Below, piece after piece: positions 53,896-64,000 of a stretch of DNA of 64,000 nucleotides. A program made the position numbers and the translations under genes. This DNA is from Pseudomonadota bacterium (GTDB taxonomy: Bacteria; Pseudomonadota; Gammaproteobacteria; Steroidobacterales; JBCBZW01): the NCBI GenBank assembly GCA_039815145.1, contig JBCBZW010000005.1:1-64000 (forward strand), written 5' to 3'. Position 1 is the first letter of the stretch; every line of letters begins with the position of its first letter. The notes under the pieces were generated by a model. The model was given only the letters and a program-made list of their open reading frames with translations, was not told where the DNA came from and did not search any database.

Positions 53896-55398
53896 CTAGT
53901 TTCGCCGCTTGCGGCTCCCGTGGCGCCGGTGGATACCCGAAGCCTCAGCGCGCGCCTCCGGCTGACGGCGACGGGCCCGGATCGCGCTTTGGGCGGCCCG
54001 CGCCGCCTCGGCATGATCGACGATCCGCTGCGGGTAGTCGCGGCCGAGCACCAGGCCGGTGGTGGCCAGTTCGATCGGGGATGCGCTCCAGGGGGTGTGG
54101 CGGATCGGGCCTGGGAGCGCGGCGAGTTCAGGCACCCAGCGGCCGATGAACGTGCCCTCGGGGTCGTGGTCCTGCCCCTGCTTCACGGGGTTGTAGATAC
54201 GCAGGGTGTTGATTCCCGTCGTCCCCGATTGCATCTGCACCTGGGAGTAGTGGATGCCGGGCTCGTAGTCCAGGAACATCCGAGCCAGGTGCAGGGCTGG
54301 TTCGCGCCAGTGCAACCACAGATCGTAGGCAGCGAAGGACATGAGCATCGCCCGAGCGCGAAAGTTGAGCCACCCGGTGTGGTTCAGGTAGCGCATACAA
54401 GCGTCGATGTAGGGGTAGCCGGTCTGCCCCTCGCACCAGGCCTCGAGGCGCACCTCGTGCGGCGCCTCTTCCTCGCGCAGGCCGTCGGCGCTGGCCGCCA
54501 TGTTGCGAAACTCGATGGCCGGCGAGCTTTCGAGCTTCTGAATGAAGTGGCAGTGCCAGTGCAGGCGACCTTCGAAGGCCTTCAGATCATCGGCGAGGGC
54601 GCCACGGGTCTCGGGCGGCCGCGCCAGCAGTTGGCGCCGCCGATGGGAGGTCGCTTGCCACGCCTCGCGCATCGCGAGCGTGCCGAGGCTCAGGTGAACG
54701 CTGAGGCGCGAGCCGCCGTCCTCGGCCGTGAGCGGGCTCGACATGTGCTTGCGGTAGCCCTCGGCCCGATGGCGAAGGAAGGTCTCGAGGTCTCCCACCG
54801 CGGACGCTCGGCCCACCGTCTGCATCGGCTCGGGCAATGGGTCCGCTCCCTCGGTGAAGAGCTCCACGCCGCCGAACCCACTCGGCACTGGGGCCGGTTG
54901 CAGACGACGTGGCGGCGCCGTCAGCGGCTCGGCCATCTGCCGATTCCAGCGCCCTGCCCAGCCATCGCGCTGCTTGAGGGCCCGAGTGACCCCGAACTGC
55001 GCGTGCTCCCGAAAGCGGATGCCGTGCTCACGGCACCAATCGATGACGTCCAGGTCGCGCTGAAAGGTCCAGCCGTTGCCCGTCTCCTCATGCGCCCACA
55101 GGGCGAACACGCCGTAGTGCTCACGCAGGCGCTCGAGCGCTGCCAGAGTCTCGCCGGGAAACACCACCAAGCGCGCACCGAGCTTGCGCAGCTGTGCATC
55201 CAGGTCGACTAGGGCTTGGGCCGTGACGGCGATATGGCGTGGGGAACGATCAGGTTGACGCCATTGGGCGGGCTCGCGGACGTAGAGGGGCAGTACCGGG
55301 CCGCCCGCACGCACCGAATCGGCCAGCGGGCGGTGATCGTGAATCCTCAGATCACGTTTGAACCAGACCACCTGGGGAATTGCATCGTCACGTTCCAT
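53896..55398 (-). CDS. Cryptochrome/photolyase family FAD protein
   Basis: 500 residues. N-terminal antenna (Rossmann) domain: VVWFKRDLRIHDHRPLADS, VLPLYVREP. C-terminal FAD domain: RLSVHLSLGTLAMREAW, FEGRLHWHCHFIQKLES, TGYPYIDACMRYLNHTGWLNFRARAMLMSF, and HYSQVQMQSGTTGINTLRIYNP. It ends in a basic tail. The HWHCHFIQKLE variant is found in a marine-type branch rather than classical CPD photolyase I, so substrate (CPD, single-stranded DNA, or signalling) is uncertain. The four-cysteine pattern of iron-sulfur photolyases is not apparent. It is upstream of vapBC on the same strand but separated by 85 bases. Confidence 0.9.
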   Translation of the reverse strand: MERDDAIPQVVWFKRDLRIHDHRPLADSVRAGGPVLPLYVREPAQWRQPDRSPRHIAVTAQALVDLDAQLRKLGARLVVFPGETLAALERLREHYGVFALWAHEETGNGWTFQRDLDVIDWCREHGIRFREHAQFGVTRALKQRDGWAGRWNRQMAEPLTAPPRRLQPAPVPSGFGGVELFTEGADPLPEPMQTVGRASAVGDLETFLRHRAEGYRKHMSSPLTAEDGGSRLSVHLSLGTLAMREAWQATSHRRRQLLARPPETRGALADDLKAFEGRLHWHCHFIQKLESSPAIEFRNMAASADGLREEEAPHEVRLEAWCEGQTGYPYIDACMRYLNHTGWLNFRARAMLMSFAAYDLWLHWREPALHLARMFLDYEPGIHYSQVQMQSGTTGINTLRIYNPVKQGQDHDPEGTFIGRWVPELAALPGPIRHTPWSASPIELATTGLVLGRDYPQRIVDHAEAARAAQSAIRARRRQPEARAEASGIHRRHGSRKRRN

Positions 55399-55578
55399 CC
55401 CCAGCGCTTCGCGCGCCCGCGGCAGTTAGATTCGCCGAGCCGGCCTACGAGTTGACCGGCGGTTATTGCAGGACCGATCACACCGAGGGCGTGTCACGTA
55501 GTGGCCCGAGTAACAGCCACAGGCTCACCTTCTTCCTACACTCGATCCCCTGTTTCAATGACCTGACCGGGGCGACGG

Positions 55579-57246
55579 ATGGCTCGATGCATGAGGCGCT
55601 TAGGCCTGACTACCTTCTTCTCGCTTGGCCTTGCGATCGCAACGACCGCGCTCGGCGCCTCCCAGGACGGTTCCCTGTGGTTCGTCAGCCCGATCGGCAC
55701 GCGCGCCACGGCCGAGGTAGTATCGGCCATCGACGCCTGTGGTGGCGAACGCGTGTTCACCCCTTCTGCGCTGGACACGGTGGCGGCAAGGTTGACGCGG
55801 CAACAACAGGCGACCCTGCGCGCCGCAGGCCTCGCGTTGTTTCCCGCCGATGGCGAACTCTCCACCTCGGCACCTCCCCAAGGCGCTGGCGCGACAGCGG
55901 TAGCCGCTCATACGTGGGTGTCGGGCGCCCTCGCTGCGCACCGGGCAGGCATCTTCGGCGATATCACGATTGCGATGATCGACACGGGCATCGGCCAAGC
56001 GCACGAGAAGCGCATGCCGGACCGTGTTCTCAAGCAAGTTGATTTCGTCAACGACGGAAGCGAGGGCGATCCGCACGGCCATGGATCTCACCTGATCGAA
56101 ATCGCGATGGCCGGTATCGACGGCGACGACCCTGCGTCAACGGGGGTGGCCCCGCGTGCCAAGCTGCTCTCCCTGCGCGCCTTCGATGAGACCGGCAGCG
56201 CCACCTACTTCGACGTGGTTCGCGCCCTCGATTGGGTGCTCGCCCACCGCGAGGAGTACGACATCCGGGTGCTGAACCTCTCCTTCACCGCGCCGCCCTT
56301 GTCCTGGTACTGGAACGACCCGATCAACCGCGCCGTGATGCGCGCGTGGCGCGACGGCATCGTGGTGGTGGCCGCGGCCGGCAACCTGGGTCCCGACGCG
56401 ATGACCATCGGCGTGCCGGCGAACGTGCCCTACGTGATCACCGTCGGCGCCATGAGTGATAGCTACACCCCACATGATGGAGGGGACGATCGGCTCGCCA
56501 GCTTCTCCTCCGCCGGGCCCACCTACGAGGGCTTCGTCAAACCGGAGGTGGTCGCACCGGGCGGTCACATGGCAGCGTGGCTAGGGCGGGACGCTCAGCT
56601 GCCGCACACGCACCCCGAGCAGTTCCGCGAGGGCAGCGACACCTTTCAGATGTCGGGCACTTCGCAAGCCGCCGCGGTGGTGAGCGGCGTCGTAGCTTTG
56701 ATGCTGGACGCGCGCCCGGAGCTGACGCCGGATGATGTGAAGTGCCGACTCATGAGTTCGGCGCGTGCCGCAATCTCCGAGGCTGGCACTCCCGCCTACA
56801 GCATCTTCCAACAGGGAGCAGGCCTAATCGATGCGTTCGCTGCAATCCGGTCCCGCCGCGATGGTTGCGCCAACCAGCGCCTCGATGTCGAGGCCGACCT
56901 GGCTGGCACCCGCCATTTCGGCGGCCCCGCCAATCAGCGCGAGGACGGTCATTTCTACGTGGTCGCCCCGGAGGATGGCAGCGCCATCCGCGAGCCCGGT
57001 TACGGTTGGGATCAGTCGCCGCCAGGGCCTCTCGGCTACACCTGGAGCCAGGGGTACGTCTGGAGCCGCGGCTACACGTGGAGCCAAGGCTACACCTGGA
57101 GTCAGGGGTACACCTGGAGCCGGGGCTACACCTGGAGCATGGGGTATACCTGGAGCCAGTCCCTGCCCTGGTACGACGAGTTCGCCAGCAAGCCGGTGCC
57201 GATGGGCGCCAAGGCCCACCTGACGCGCTGGGTGTCCGATGAGTAA
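55579..57246 (+). CDS. Secreted subtilisin-like protease (S8) with C-terminal GYTWS repeats
   Basis: 555 residues with a signal peptide (residues 1-27, cut near ALGASQ). A short propeptide-like region is followed by the S8 catalytic domain (about 118-425): Asp in IAMIDTGIG, His in PHGHGSHLIEI, oxyanion Asn in VVAAAGNLGP and Ser in MSGTSQAAAVVSG. The linker after residue 440 leads to seven tandem hexapeptides G-Y-T/V-W-S-x (486-527), then a short acidic tail. The repeats may bind aromatic- or carbohydrate-rich surfaces; this is inference. Single gene, convergent with the MscS gene. Confidence 0.93.
   Translation: MARCMRRLGLTTFFSLGLAIATTALGASQDGSLWFVSPIGTRATAEVVSAIDACGGERVFTPSALDTVAARLTRQQQATLRAAGLALFPADGELSTSAPPQGAGATAVAAHTWVSGALAAHRAGIFGDITIAMIDTGIGQAHEKRMPDRVLKQVDFVNDGSEGDPHGHGSHLIEIAMAGIDGDDPASTGVAPRAKLLSLRAFDETGSATYFDVVRALDWVLAHREEYDIRVLNLSFTAPPLSWYWNDPINRAVMRAWRDGIVVVAAAGNLGPDAMTIGVPANVPYVITVGAMSDSYTPHDGGDDRLASFSSAGPTYEGFVKPEVVAPGGHMAAWLGRDAQLPHTHPEQFREGSDTFQMSGTSQAAAVVSGVVALMLDARPELTPDDVKCRLMSSARAAISEAGTPAYSIFQQGAGLIDAFAAIRSRRDGCANQRLDVEADLAGTRHFGGPANQREDGHFYVVAPEDGSAIREPGYGWDQSPPGPLGYTWSQGYVWSRGYTWSQGYTWSQGYTWSRGYTWSMGYTWSQSLPWYDEFASKPVPMGAKAHLTRWVSDE
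57034..57159 (+). repeat. Seven 18-base tandem coding repeats (GYTWSx)
   Basis: Seven in-frame copies of an 18-base unit (GGCTACACCTGGAGCCAG-like) in the protease gene. Differences are mostly synonymous or confined to the sixth codon (Gln, Arg or Met) and one Thr-to-Val change, so the peptide is under selection while the DNA has diverged. Confidence 0.9.
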
Positions 57247-57309
57247 ATCACCGTTCGGCACGGACGGGCGCCCCACCCCAATCCGTGCCGAGGGCTGCGC
57301 GCCCTTGGG

Positions 57310-59286
57310 CTAGTCCGCGGGTCCAGGCTCGGCCGTGGAGGGCGAGCTGTCGTCGTGGACAGGGCCTGTGGGCGTGGGCGAAGGTGCTGCCGGCGGCGGC
57401 GTGGACGGGCGACCGGCGTCCCCCATCACCACCTCGATGGGACCCGCCAAGTGCAGATCGCGCTGCGGGAACGGGATATTGATGCCCTCCGCATCGAAGC
57501 GCTCCTTCACCCGCTTGGTCACGTCCCAGAATACGTCCCAGTACTGGCTGGTCTTGGCCCATGGGCGAACGATGAAGTTCACCGAGCTGTCAGCGAGTTC
57601 ACTCATCTTGATAGTCGGTGCGGGGTCCTTCAGCACCATCGGATGCTCCGAGACCACCTCCTCGATGATGCGCTGGGCATGGTCCATGTCATCGCCATAG
57701 CCAATACCGAACTTCATGTCGACGCGGCGCGTATCCAGGGCGGTGGCATTGGTGATCACGCCGTTCCAAATGGAATTATTCGGCACCATGTTCACCTGGT
57801 TGTCGAAGGTGAGGATGCGCGTGGACACGAGGGTCATCGCGTCCACCTTGCCGAACACACCGCCCGCGTTGATCACATCACCCACATCGAAGGGGCGGTA
57901 GATGAGGATCAGGATGCCGCTGGCGAAGTTGCTGAGCGTGCCTTGCAGGGCGAGACCGATGACCAAGCCGGCAGCACCGATGGCGGCTGCCAGAGGCGTG
58001 ATGCTGATGCCCACGGAGGAGATCGCCATCAGCACGCCGATGGCCATGACCACCCGCCGACTACCGCCGACGAGGAATTTGTGCAGCAGGTTGGACGCGC
58101 GCGGAAGTCGACCCAACGCCGCTGCGATCACCGCGCCCACGACCCCGGAGATAAACCAGAACACGACCAGGATCCCCAGGAACTTCAGCACATTCATCCC
58201 GAGCTTCAAGCCGCCGCCCGGGCTGAGCAGCCAGGCTTTGGCCTGAGCGTAGAAGACCGACGGGTTGGTGAAGTCCACGCGCTGGCCCGTAGCGTTGGTG
58301 ATGTAGCGCTGGGCTTCGGTCACATCACCGCCACGCTTGGCCAACACGGCCAGCACAGTTTGCAGGCGCTCGACGGTGGCGGTGATCACCTCCTGCTGAT
58401 CGTTCACCATCTTCGCCAAGGACTCCTGCTGCGCCGAGTCTTGGGTCTTGTTGAGAGCAAGGTCCATGCGGATGCGCTCGCGCACCTCCCGCTGCAAGAT
58501 GTTCAGCCACTTGGCCACGCGCTCTTCGATCTGATCTCGCTGCAGCGGCTGCAGCTCGAGCTTCAACTCGTCGATGGACGCGGTCCACGGTTCGGGACGA
58601 TCGTGCACCGGCGGCTCCTCACGCACCCGGCGCACCGCGTCACGCGCCAGCTGGTCGGCGCTCGGCTCGCTACCGTTCACCGCATCCGGCACCCGGAAGT
58701 CAGCGACCACATCGACGTATCGATGCGCCTCGGTCTTATCGGCGCCCTTGACCTCGGCCGCCTCCAGGAGAATGTTGGTGCGAGCGATGAGGTCCTTTTT
58801 GAACGCGGAAATGAGCTCAGCGCGTTGGCGCAACTCATTCAGATTGGGTGCGTTCAGGTCGCGCGCCTGCTCGCGCTGGTAGCGAATCAGCACATCGCCG
58901 AGGGCCGTTGAGACGCCCGTTAGGTAGGCGATCGCCGCATCGGACCTGGCATCGATCTCGGCCAGCGGCATCGGCGTCACGGCCAACTCCAGCTCCGCGC
59001 GGGATTGGCTGGCGAAGCCAGCAGCCTCGGCACCGCCGACCACTACCCGGAAGTCCCGAATGGACTCACCCTCCGCCGGCAGCGGCACGGTCAGGGCCGT
59101 GTACTGCGGCGCCTCGTCCTCCGCCTCCTGGGCGAGCGCTGGCGCGCTGAGCAGCACGCCCACCAGGCAGTAGATCGAGGCGAGCAGCGCGATGGTCTGA
59201 GCGTTCGCGCGGTGGGGATGGGTCCAGGAAGGACGGAGCGCGGCGTCGCCGAAAGGGAGACGGAATCCGGCGGTGGGGTGATGCAT
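57310..59286 (-). CDS. MscS-family mechanosensitive channel with long periplasmic N-terminus
   Basis: 658 residues from the ATG at 59286. A frame reaching 59445 lacks a signal and is not used. A hydrophobic export segment (about 30-50, ending ALAQE) is followed by a long alpha-helical extracytoplasmic region (55-340). The membrane part follows: ILVVFWFISGVVGAVIAAALG, VVMAIGVLMAISSVGI and the pore helix AAAIGAAGLVIGLALQGTLSNFASG with the diagnostic YRPFDVGDVI. The cytoplasmic beta and alpha/beta domains end in a Pro/Ser-rich tail. It releases solutes on hypo-osmotic shock. The ABC exporter gene lies upstream on the same strand. Confidence 0.92.
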   Translation of the reverse strand: MHHPTAGFRLPFGDAALRPSWTHPHRANAQTIALLASIYCLVGVLLSAPALAQEAEDEAPQYTALTVPLPAEGESIRDFRVVVGGAEAAGFASQSRAELELAVTPMPLAEIDARSDAAIAYLTGVSTALGDVLIRYQREQARDLNAPNLNELRQRAELISAFKKDLIARTNILLEAAEVKGADKTEAHRYVDVVADFRVPDAVNGSEPSADQLARDAVRRVREEPPVHDRPEPWTASIDELKLELQPLQRDQIEERVAKWLNILQREVRERIRMDLALNKTQDSAQQESLAKMVNDQQEVITATVERLQTVLAVLAKRGGDVTEAQRYITNATGQRVDFTNPSVFYAQAKAWLLSPGGGLKLGMNVLKFLGILVVFWFISGVVGAVIAAALGRLPRASNLLHKFLVGGSRRVVMAIGVLMAISSVGISITPLAAAIGAAGLVIGLALQGTLSNFASGILILIYRPFDVGDVINAGGVFGKVDAMTLVSTRILTFDNQVNMVPNNSIWNGVITNATALDTRRVDMKFGIGYGDDMDHAQRIIEEVVSEHPMVLKDPAPTIKMSELADSSVNFIVRPWAKTSQYWDVFWDVTKRVKERFDAEGINIPFPQRDLHLAGPIEVVMGDAGRPSTPPPAAPSPTPTGPVHDDSSPSTAEPGPAD

Positions 59287-59419
59287 GGTGAGCGATACCC
59301 GGTGTTGAGGTTTTAGGATGTTGACGCCCGAACGGCGGCCCTGCCGCTGCGGCATCTTTTGTGCGGCGCCGAGTATACCCGGGGTCTTGCTGCTGTGCGA
59401 TGGCGGTGCCGATGAGCGC

Positions 59420-61219
<1,800 letters not shown>

Positions 61220-61391
61220 TCAGTCATCCTCGGGCGGTTCGGTTCAAAGCCCGAGCGCACGGTGCCACAGGGCGCGCGGCGTGGCTTCACTTGGCTGGGT
61301 CGATCGCGGCAATATTCGCTTGGCGCAAAGAAGGGCGCGCCCCGATGATGGATGAGCGCCGAGATGAGTTCGTTGCAGGAGGCAAGTCCGA

Positions 61392-61976
61392 TTGAATAAC
61401 GCCAGCCGTGGAACAGCCCTGCGAGTGGCCCTGGTGGCCGCCGCCACCACCTTGGCACCAGCCCTGGCCGCTGCAGAGCCCTGCGATACACGCGACGCCA
61501 CCGTCGACTACCTCGAACCGCCCTACTCCGTCGCTCAGCTTCGCCGCGCCATGGTGGCGGGCCTGGAGGTGGTGATGCGGGTGGAGTCGCCCATCGCGGG
61601 CACCTTCAGCCGCCGCATGGTCGTGGAGCAGGCCGGTGCGGAGGGCGTATCCATGCGTGAATCCACCCTCGAGGAGGAGTTCCGGAACCGGATGCCCGAC
61701 ACCAACGTCGATGCCAGCTGGGACCAGCTCCGCGACCACGCCTGCTTCCCGTCGGCGCAGACCGAACGCTCGCGCGTCACCGCCGAGACGCCCTTCGGCG
61801 AGCTCGCGGCCTGGCGCTACCAGGTCGACCAGGACAGCGTCCGCCTCGTGCTCACCTTTGCCGATGCTATGCCGGGTCTGCCGATCGCCTACGAACGCTA
61901 CGAGGCCGGGATCCTGGTGCTCTCATCGACGCAAGCGGAGCGATCCGATCGCGCCCGGACAGCACCGACGCCCTGA
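61392..61976 (+). CDS. Secreted hypothetical protein
   Basis: 194 residues from a TTG at 61392, chosen because a perfect AGGAGG lies nine bases upstream and a signal peptide follows (LRVALVAAATTLAPALAAAEP). The mature part has two cysteines (near residues 31 and 117) that could form a disulfide, a LRRAMVAGLEVVMRVESP segment, and a disordered Arg/Thr/Pro tail. I do not recognise a family. The 194 bases after it hold no gene I can support. Confidence 0.75.
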   Translation: MNNASRGTALRVALVAAATTLAPALAAAEPCDTRDATVDYLEPPYSVAQLRRAMVAGLEVVMRVESPIAGTFSRRMVVEQAGAEGVSMRESTLEEEFRNRMPDTNVDASWDQLRDHACFPSAQTERSRVTAETPFGELAAWRYQVDQDSVRLVLTFADAMPGLPIAYERYEAGILVLSSTQAERSDRARTAPTP

Positions 61977-62170
61977 GCCCACGGGACCGGTGCGCGCGGA
62001 CACCGCGCCTGCGAGCGCGCATCAACTTGTACGCACAGAGTTTTGCCGCTCACGGCGCCTTTGGCCCAGAGGGCGCTGGAGAATCGCCGCCCGTGCGCCT
62101 ACAGTTCAGACAATCTGTAAGCACCGTATCCCGCGGAAGGCCGCGCGCCCTCTACCTGGAGCCTTAGGTC

Positions 62171-64000
62171 GTGTCGCAACCCCCAGCCCGGTATCGCGAC
62201 GATGGTGAGCGCACGCCACCGCTAACGGACCTCGCCTCCTCACTGCACCAGCACCTATACCACCACGCACCAGTCATCATGGCGCTGCTCGATGACAGCG
62301 GAACGCTGCTGAGCGTGACCGAGCATTGGCTGGAGGTCTTCGGCTGCCGCCGCGAGGAGGCCGAAGGGCGCTCCATCGGCGAATTCATGACGCCGAGCTC
62401 GCGACGCAAGGCCGATGAACACGTGCGTCCACGCTTCCTGAAGAGCGGGCGGGTGGATGACGTGCGCTACCGTTTCGTGAGCCGTGCGGGTGGCACCTTC
62501 GACGGAGAGCTCAGCGCCCGTCGGGCGCCGGACGCCCAGAACCGGATGCTCACGGTGGCCGTGATCTTCGACGTCACCGCCACCCGGCGTGCACGCCAGG
62601 AACTGCAGGGGGTCAACGAGCAGCTCACCACCACCTTGAACAGTATCGGTGAGGGCGTGCTCTCCACCGACGTCCACGACCGCGTGCGCTACCTGAACCC
62701 CGCCGGGCAACGCCTGCTCGGGGTCTCCTTGGAGGATGCCGTAGGGCAGCCCGCCGCCGAGATCTATCGCCGCCTGGAACGCGCCAAGCCCCTGGGCACA
62801 GATGTTCCCCCTGGCCAGCACGTGCGCAGCCATGGCACCGAGGGGGTGACGCGAAACGCGGCGATCGTGCTCGCCAACCACCGGGGCGGGCGGCTCATCG
62901 TGGAGGAGACGGTGACGCCGATGTGCGATCCCGCCGGGCGCGTCACCGGCGCTGTGCTGGTGTTTCACGACGTCACGGCGCAGCGCCAGCTGCAGCAGCG
63001 CATCAACTTCCAGGCCCGCCACGACGCCCTGACGGGCCTCTTCAATCGCTACGAGTTCGAGCGACGCCTACGTGAGGCGATCGCTTCCGCCCACGCGAGT
63101 GCCGCCGAGCACGCCCTGCTGTACATCGACCTCGATCGCTTCAAGCAGGTCAACGACAGCGCTGGGCACGCGGCGGGCGACGCCCTGCTGCGACAGCTCA
63201 GCATCCGCCTGCAGGGCGAGCTGCGCCGCGGTGATGTGGTGGCCCGCCTCGGCGGCGATGAGTTCGGCGTACTCCTGGAAGCGTGCACGCCACCGCAAGC
63301 GCTAGCCCTGAGTGATCGCCTGCGCGAGAGCGTGAGGGAGTTCCGTTTCCGCTGCGGCAACAACGCGTTCTCCGTCGGCGCGAGTATCGGCCTGGTACCT
63401 ATCGCCCGCAATAGCGTGACGGACGTTGCCACCGCCCTGCGCCACGCCGACGATGCGTGCTACGCGGCGAAGCGAGCTGGGCGCAACCAAGTACAGGTTC
63501 ACCGCGACGCTTGGCCACAGGCTGCTGAGGCAGCCGATGCTTGGGCAGCACCAGATCCCGAGCGCGAGCTCTGCGCAACGCTGCTGCACCCGATGGACGC
63601 CACCGTCGAGGGAATTCACCTCTTCGTGGAGTCACGTGCGTCTACGGACACGCAAGGCCACCTGACGCACGGATCGGCGGCCACCGATCGTCGGCAACTC
63701 GATCAGCTGCGCCAGGCCCTCCAAAGCCCCACGATCGAGTTCTCGGGCATCCACTTGCTTTACCTGCGCCTGACGGCGAGCCAGCTCGATGACCAGATGC
63801 TGTTGGACGTCGCCCATGCGTTGCTGGCCGAGCCCAAGGTGCGGGCGAATCAGGTGTGCTTCGAGATCTCTGAGCACGCGGCGCGAGCCGACCACGAGGG
63901 CACTATGCGCTTCATCGAAGCCCTCGGTGATCGCGGCTGTCGCTTCGCACTCGGTCAGGTGGTCGATGCGATCGGCGACCCGACTCCCCTGCGCGACTTG
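62171..64000 (+). CDS. PAS-PAS-GGDEF protein with degenerate EAL (3' end outside window)
   Basis: Open from a GTG at 62171 (GGAG about ten bases upstream) to the window end, 610 residues seen. PAS1 (about 30-145: LLDDSGTLLSVTEHWLEVFG) and PAS2 (150-275: LNSIGEGVLSTDVHDRVRYLNP). GGDEF (285-440) is intact, with DLDRFKQVND, an RRGD inhibitory site and GGDEF at 361-365, so cyclase activity is likely. The following domain aligns to EAL in outline (CFEISEHA, CRFALGQVVD), but the EAL glutamate is not found and the DD pair reads GQ, so phosphodiesterase activity is not expected. It is a paralogue of the gene at 22372. Confidence 0.9.
   Translation, partial: MSQPPARYRDDGERTPPLTDLASSLHQHLYHHAPVIMALLDDSGTLLSVTEHWLEVFGCRREEAEGRSIGEFMTPSSRRKADEHVRPRFLKSGRVDDVRYRFVSRAGGTFDGELSARRAPDAQNRMLTVAVIFDVTATRRARQELQGVNEQLTTTLNSIGEGVLSTDVHDRVRYLNPAGQRLLGVSLEDAVGQPAAEIYRRLERAKPLGTDVPPGQHVRSHGTEGVTRNAAIVLANHRGGRLIVEETVTPMCDPAGRVTGAVLVFHDVTAQRQLQQRINFQARHDALTGLFNRYEFERRLREAIASAHASAAEHALLYIDLDRFKQVNDSAGHAAGDALLRQLSIRLQGELRRGDVVARLGGDEFGVLLEACTPPQALALSDRLRESVREFRFRCGNNAFSVGASIGLVPIARNSVTDVATALRHADDACYAAKRAGRNQVQVHRDAWPQAAEAADAWAAPDPERELCATLLHPMDATVEGIHLFVESRASTDTQGHLTHGSAATDRRQLDQLRQALQSPTIEFSGIHLLYLRLTASQLDDQMLLDVAHALLAEPKVRANQVCFEISEHAARADHEGTMRFIEALGDRGCRFALGQVVDAIGDPTPLRDL

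Noticed and set aside
57034-57159. CRISPR-like regular repeats
   Set aside because: The 18-base units are contiguous, in frame and encode GYTWSx; no spacers.

Overview
The window is GC-rich, densely packed bacterial chromosome. Gene content points to a gammaproteobacterium: a homodimeric-type AceE with a three-lipoyl AceF, fused HisB and HisIE in the order hisGDCBHAFI, class II PyrC, RNase T, Grx4, FadH and a sigma-54/RtcR-controlled rtcBA. A TrpR-family gene heading the his operon, CRP/CLP-like sites and many GGDEF/EAL proteins suggest a relative of Xanthomonadales or Chromatiales. That is inference; no rRNA or tRNA is present to place it.

Layout. 1-6120: the 3' part of a giant acidic hypothetical protein with a lectin-like domain. 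6071-10338: RNA repair, with rtcR divergent from rtcB-rtcA and a sigma-54 promoter between them. 10387-16433 (minus): pyruvate dehydrogenase operon aceE-aceF-lpd. 16696-20021: leucyl aminopeptidase, pyrC, rnt. 20041-21369 (minus): grxD, then sodB coupled to a BON lipoprotein gene. 21471-22349: nadC. 22372-25080: GAF-PAS-PAS-GGDEF-EAL protein. 25305-26236: a 59-codon ORF and an FKBP isomerase. 26660-31386: TonB-dependent receptor and partner lipoprotein. 31587-39168: complete his operon behind a TrpR-family regulator with a palindromic operator. 39181-41226: fadH. 41502-44256: EAL protein and REC-GGDEF-EAL protein. 44269-45666: orphan nucleotidyltransferase-fold protein. 45909-48182: purT, folD. 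48181-48341: inverted-repeat element. 48352-49207: TetR regulator and a 36-codon membrane protein, each with the same operator. 49340-53046: REC-PAS-GGDEF-EAL protein and UspE-like protein. 53085-53810: second short inverted repeat and a vapBC pair. 53896-61976: photolyase-family protein, subtilase with Trp-rich repeats, MscS channel, ABC exporter, secreted protein. 62171-end: PAS-PAS-GGDEF protein running off the window.

Two themes stand out. First, five cyclic-di-GMP proteins lie within 42 kb. Three intergenic CRP-type sites (GTGA-N6-TCAC) occur in the window, and two of them sit next to such genes. Second, several small elements are absent from a standard ORF list: a TetR-operator-linked single-pass peptide, a 59-codon ORF, an inverted-repeat family that supplies or touches stop codons, and structured DNA upstream of the TonB receptor. 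No CRISPR array, prophage, transposase, rRNA or tRNA was found. Starts were chosen by family length, ribosome-binding sites and overlaps.
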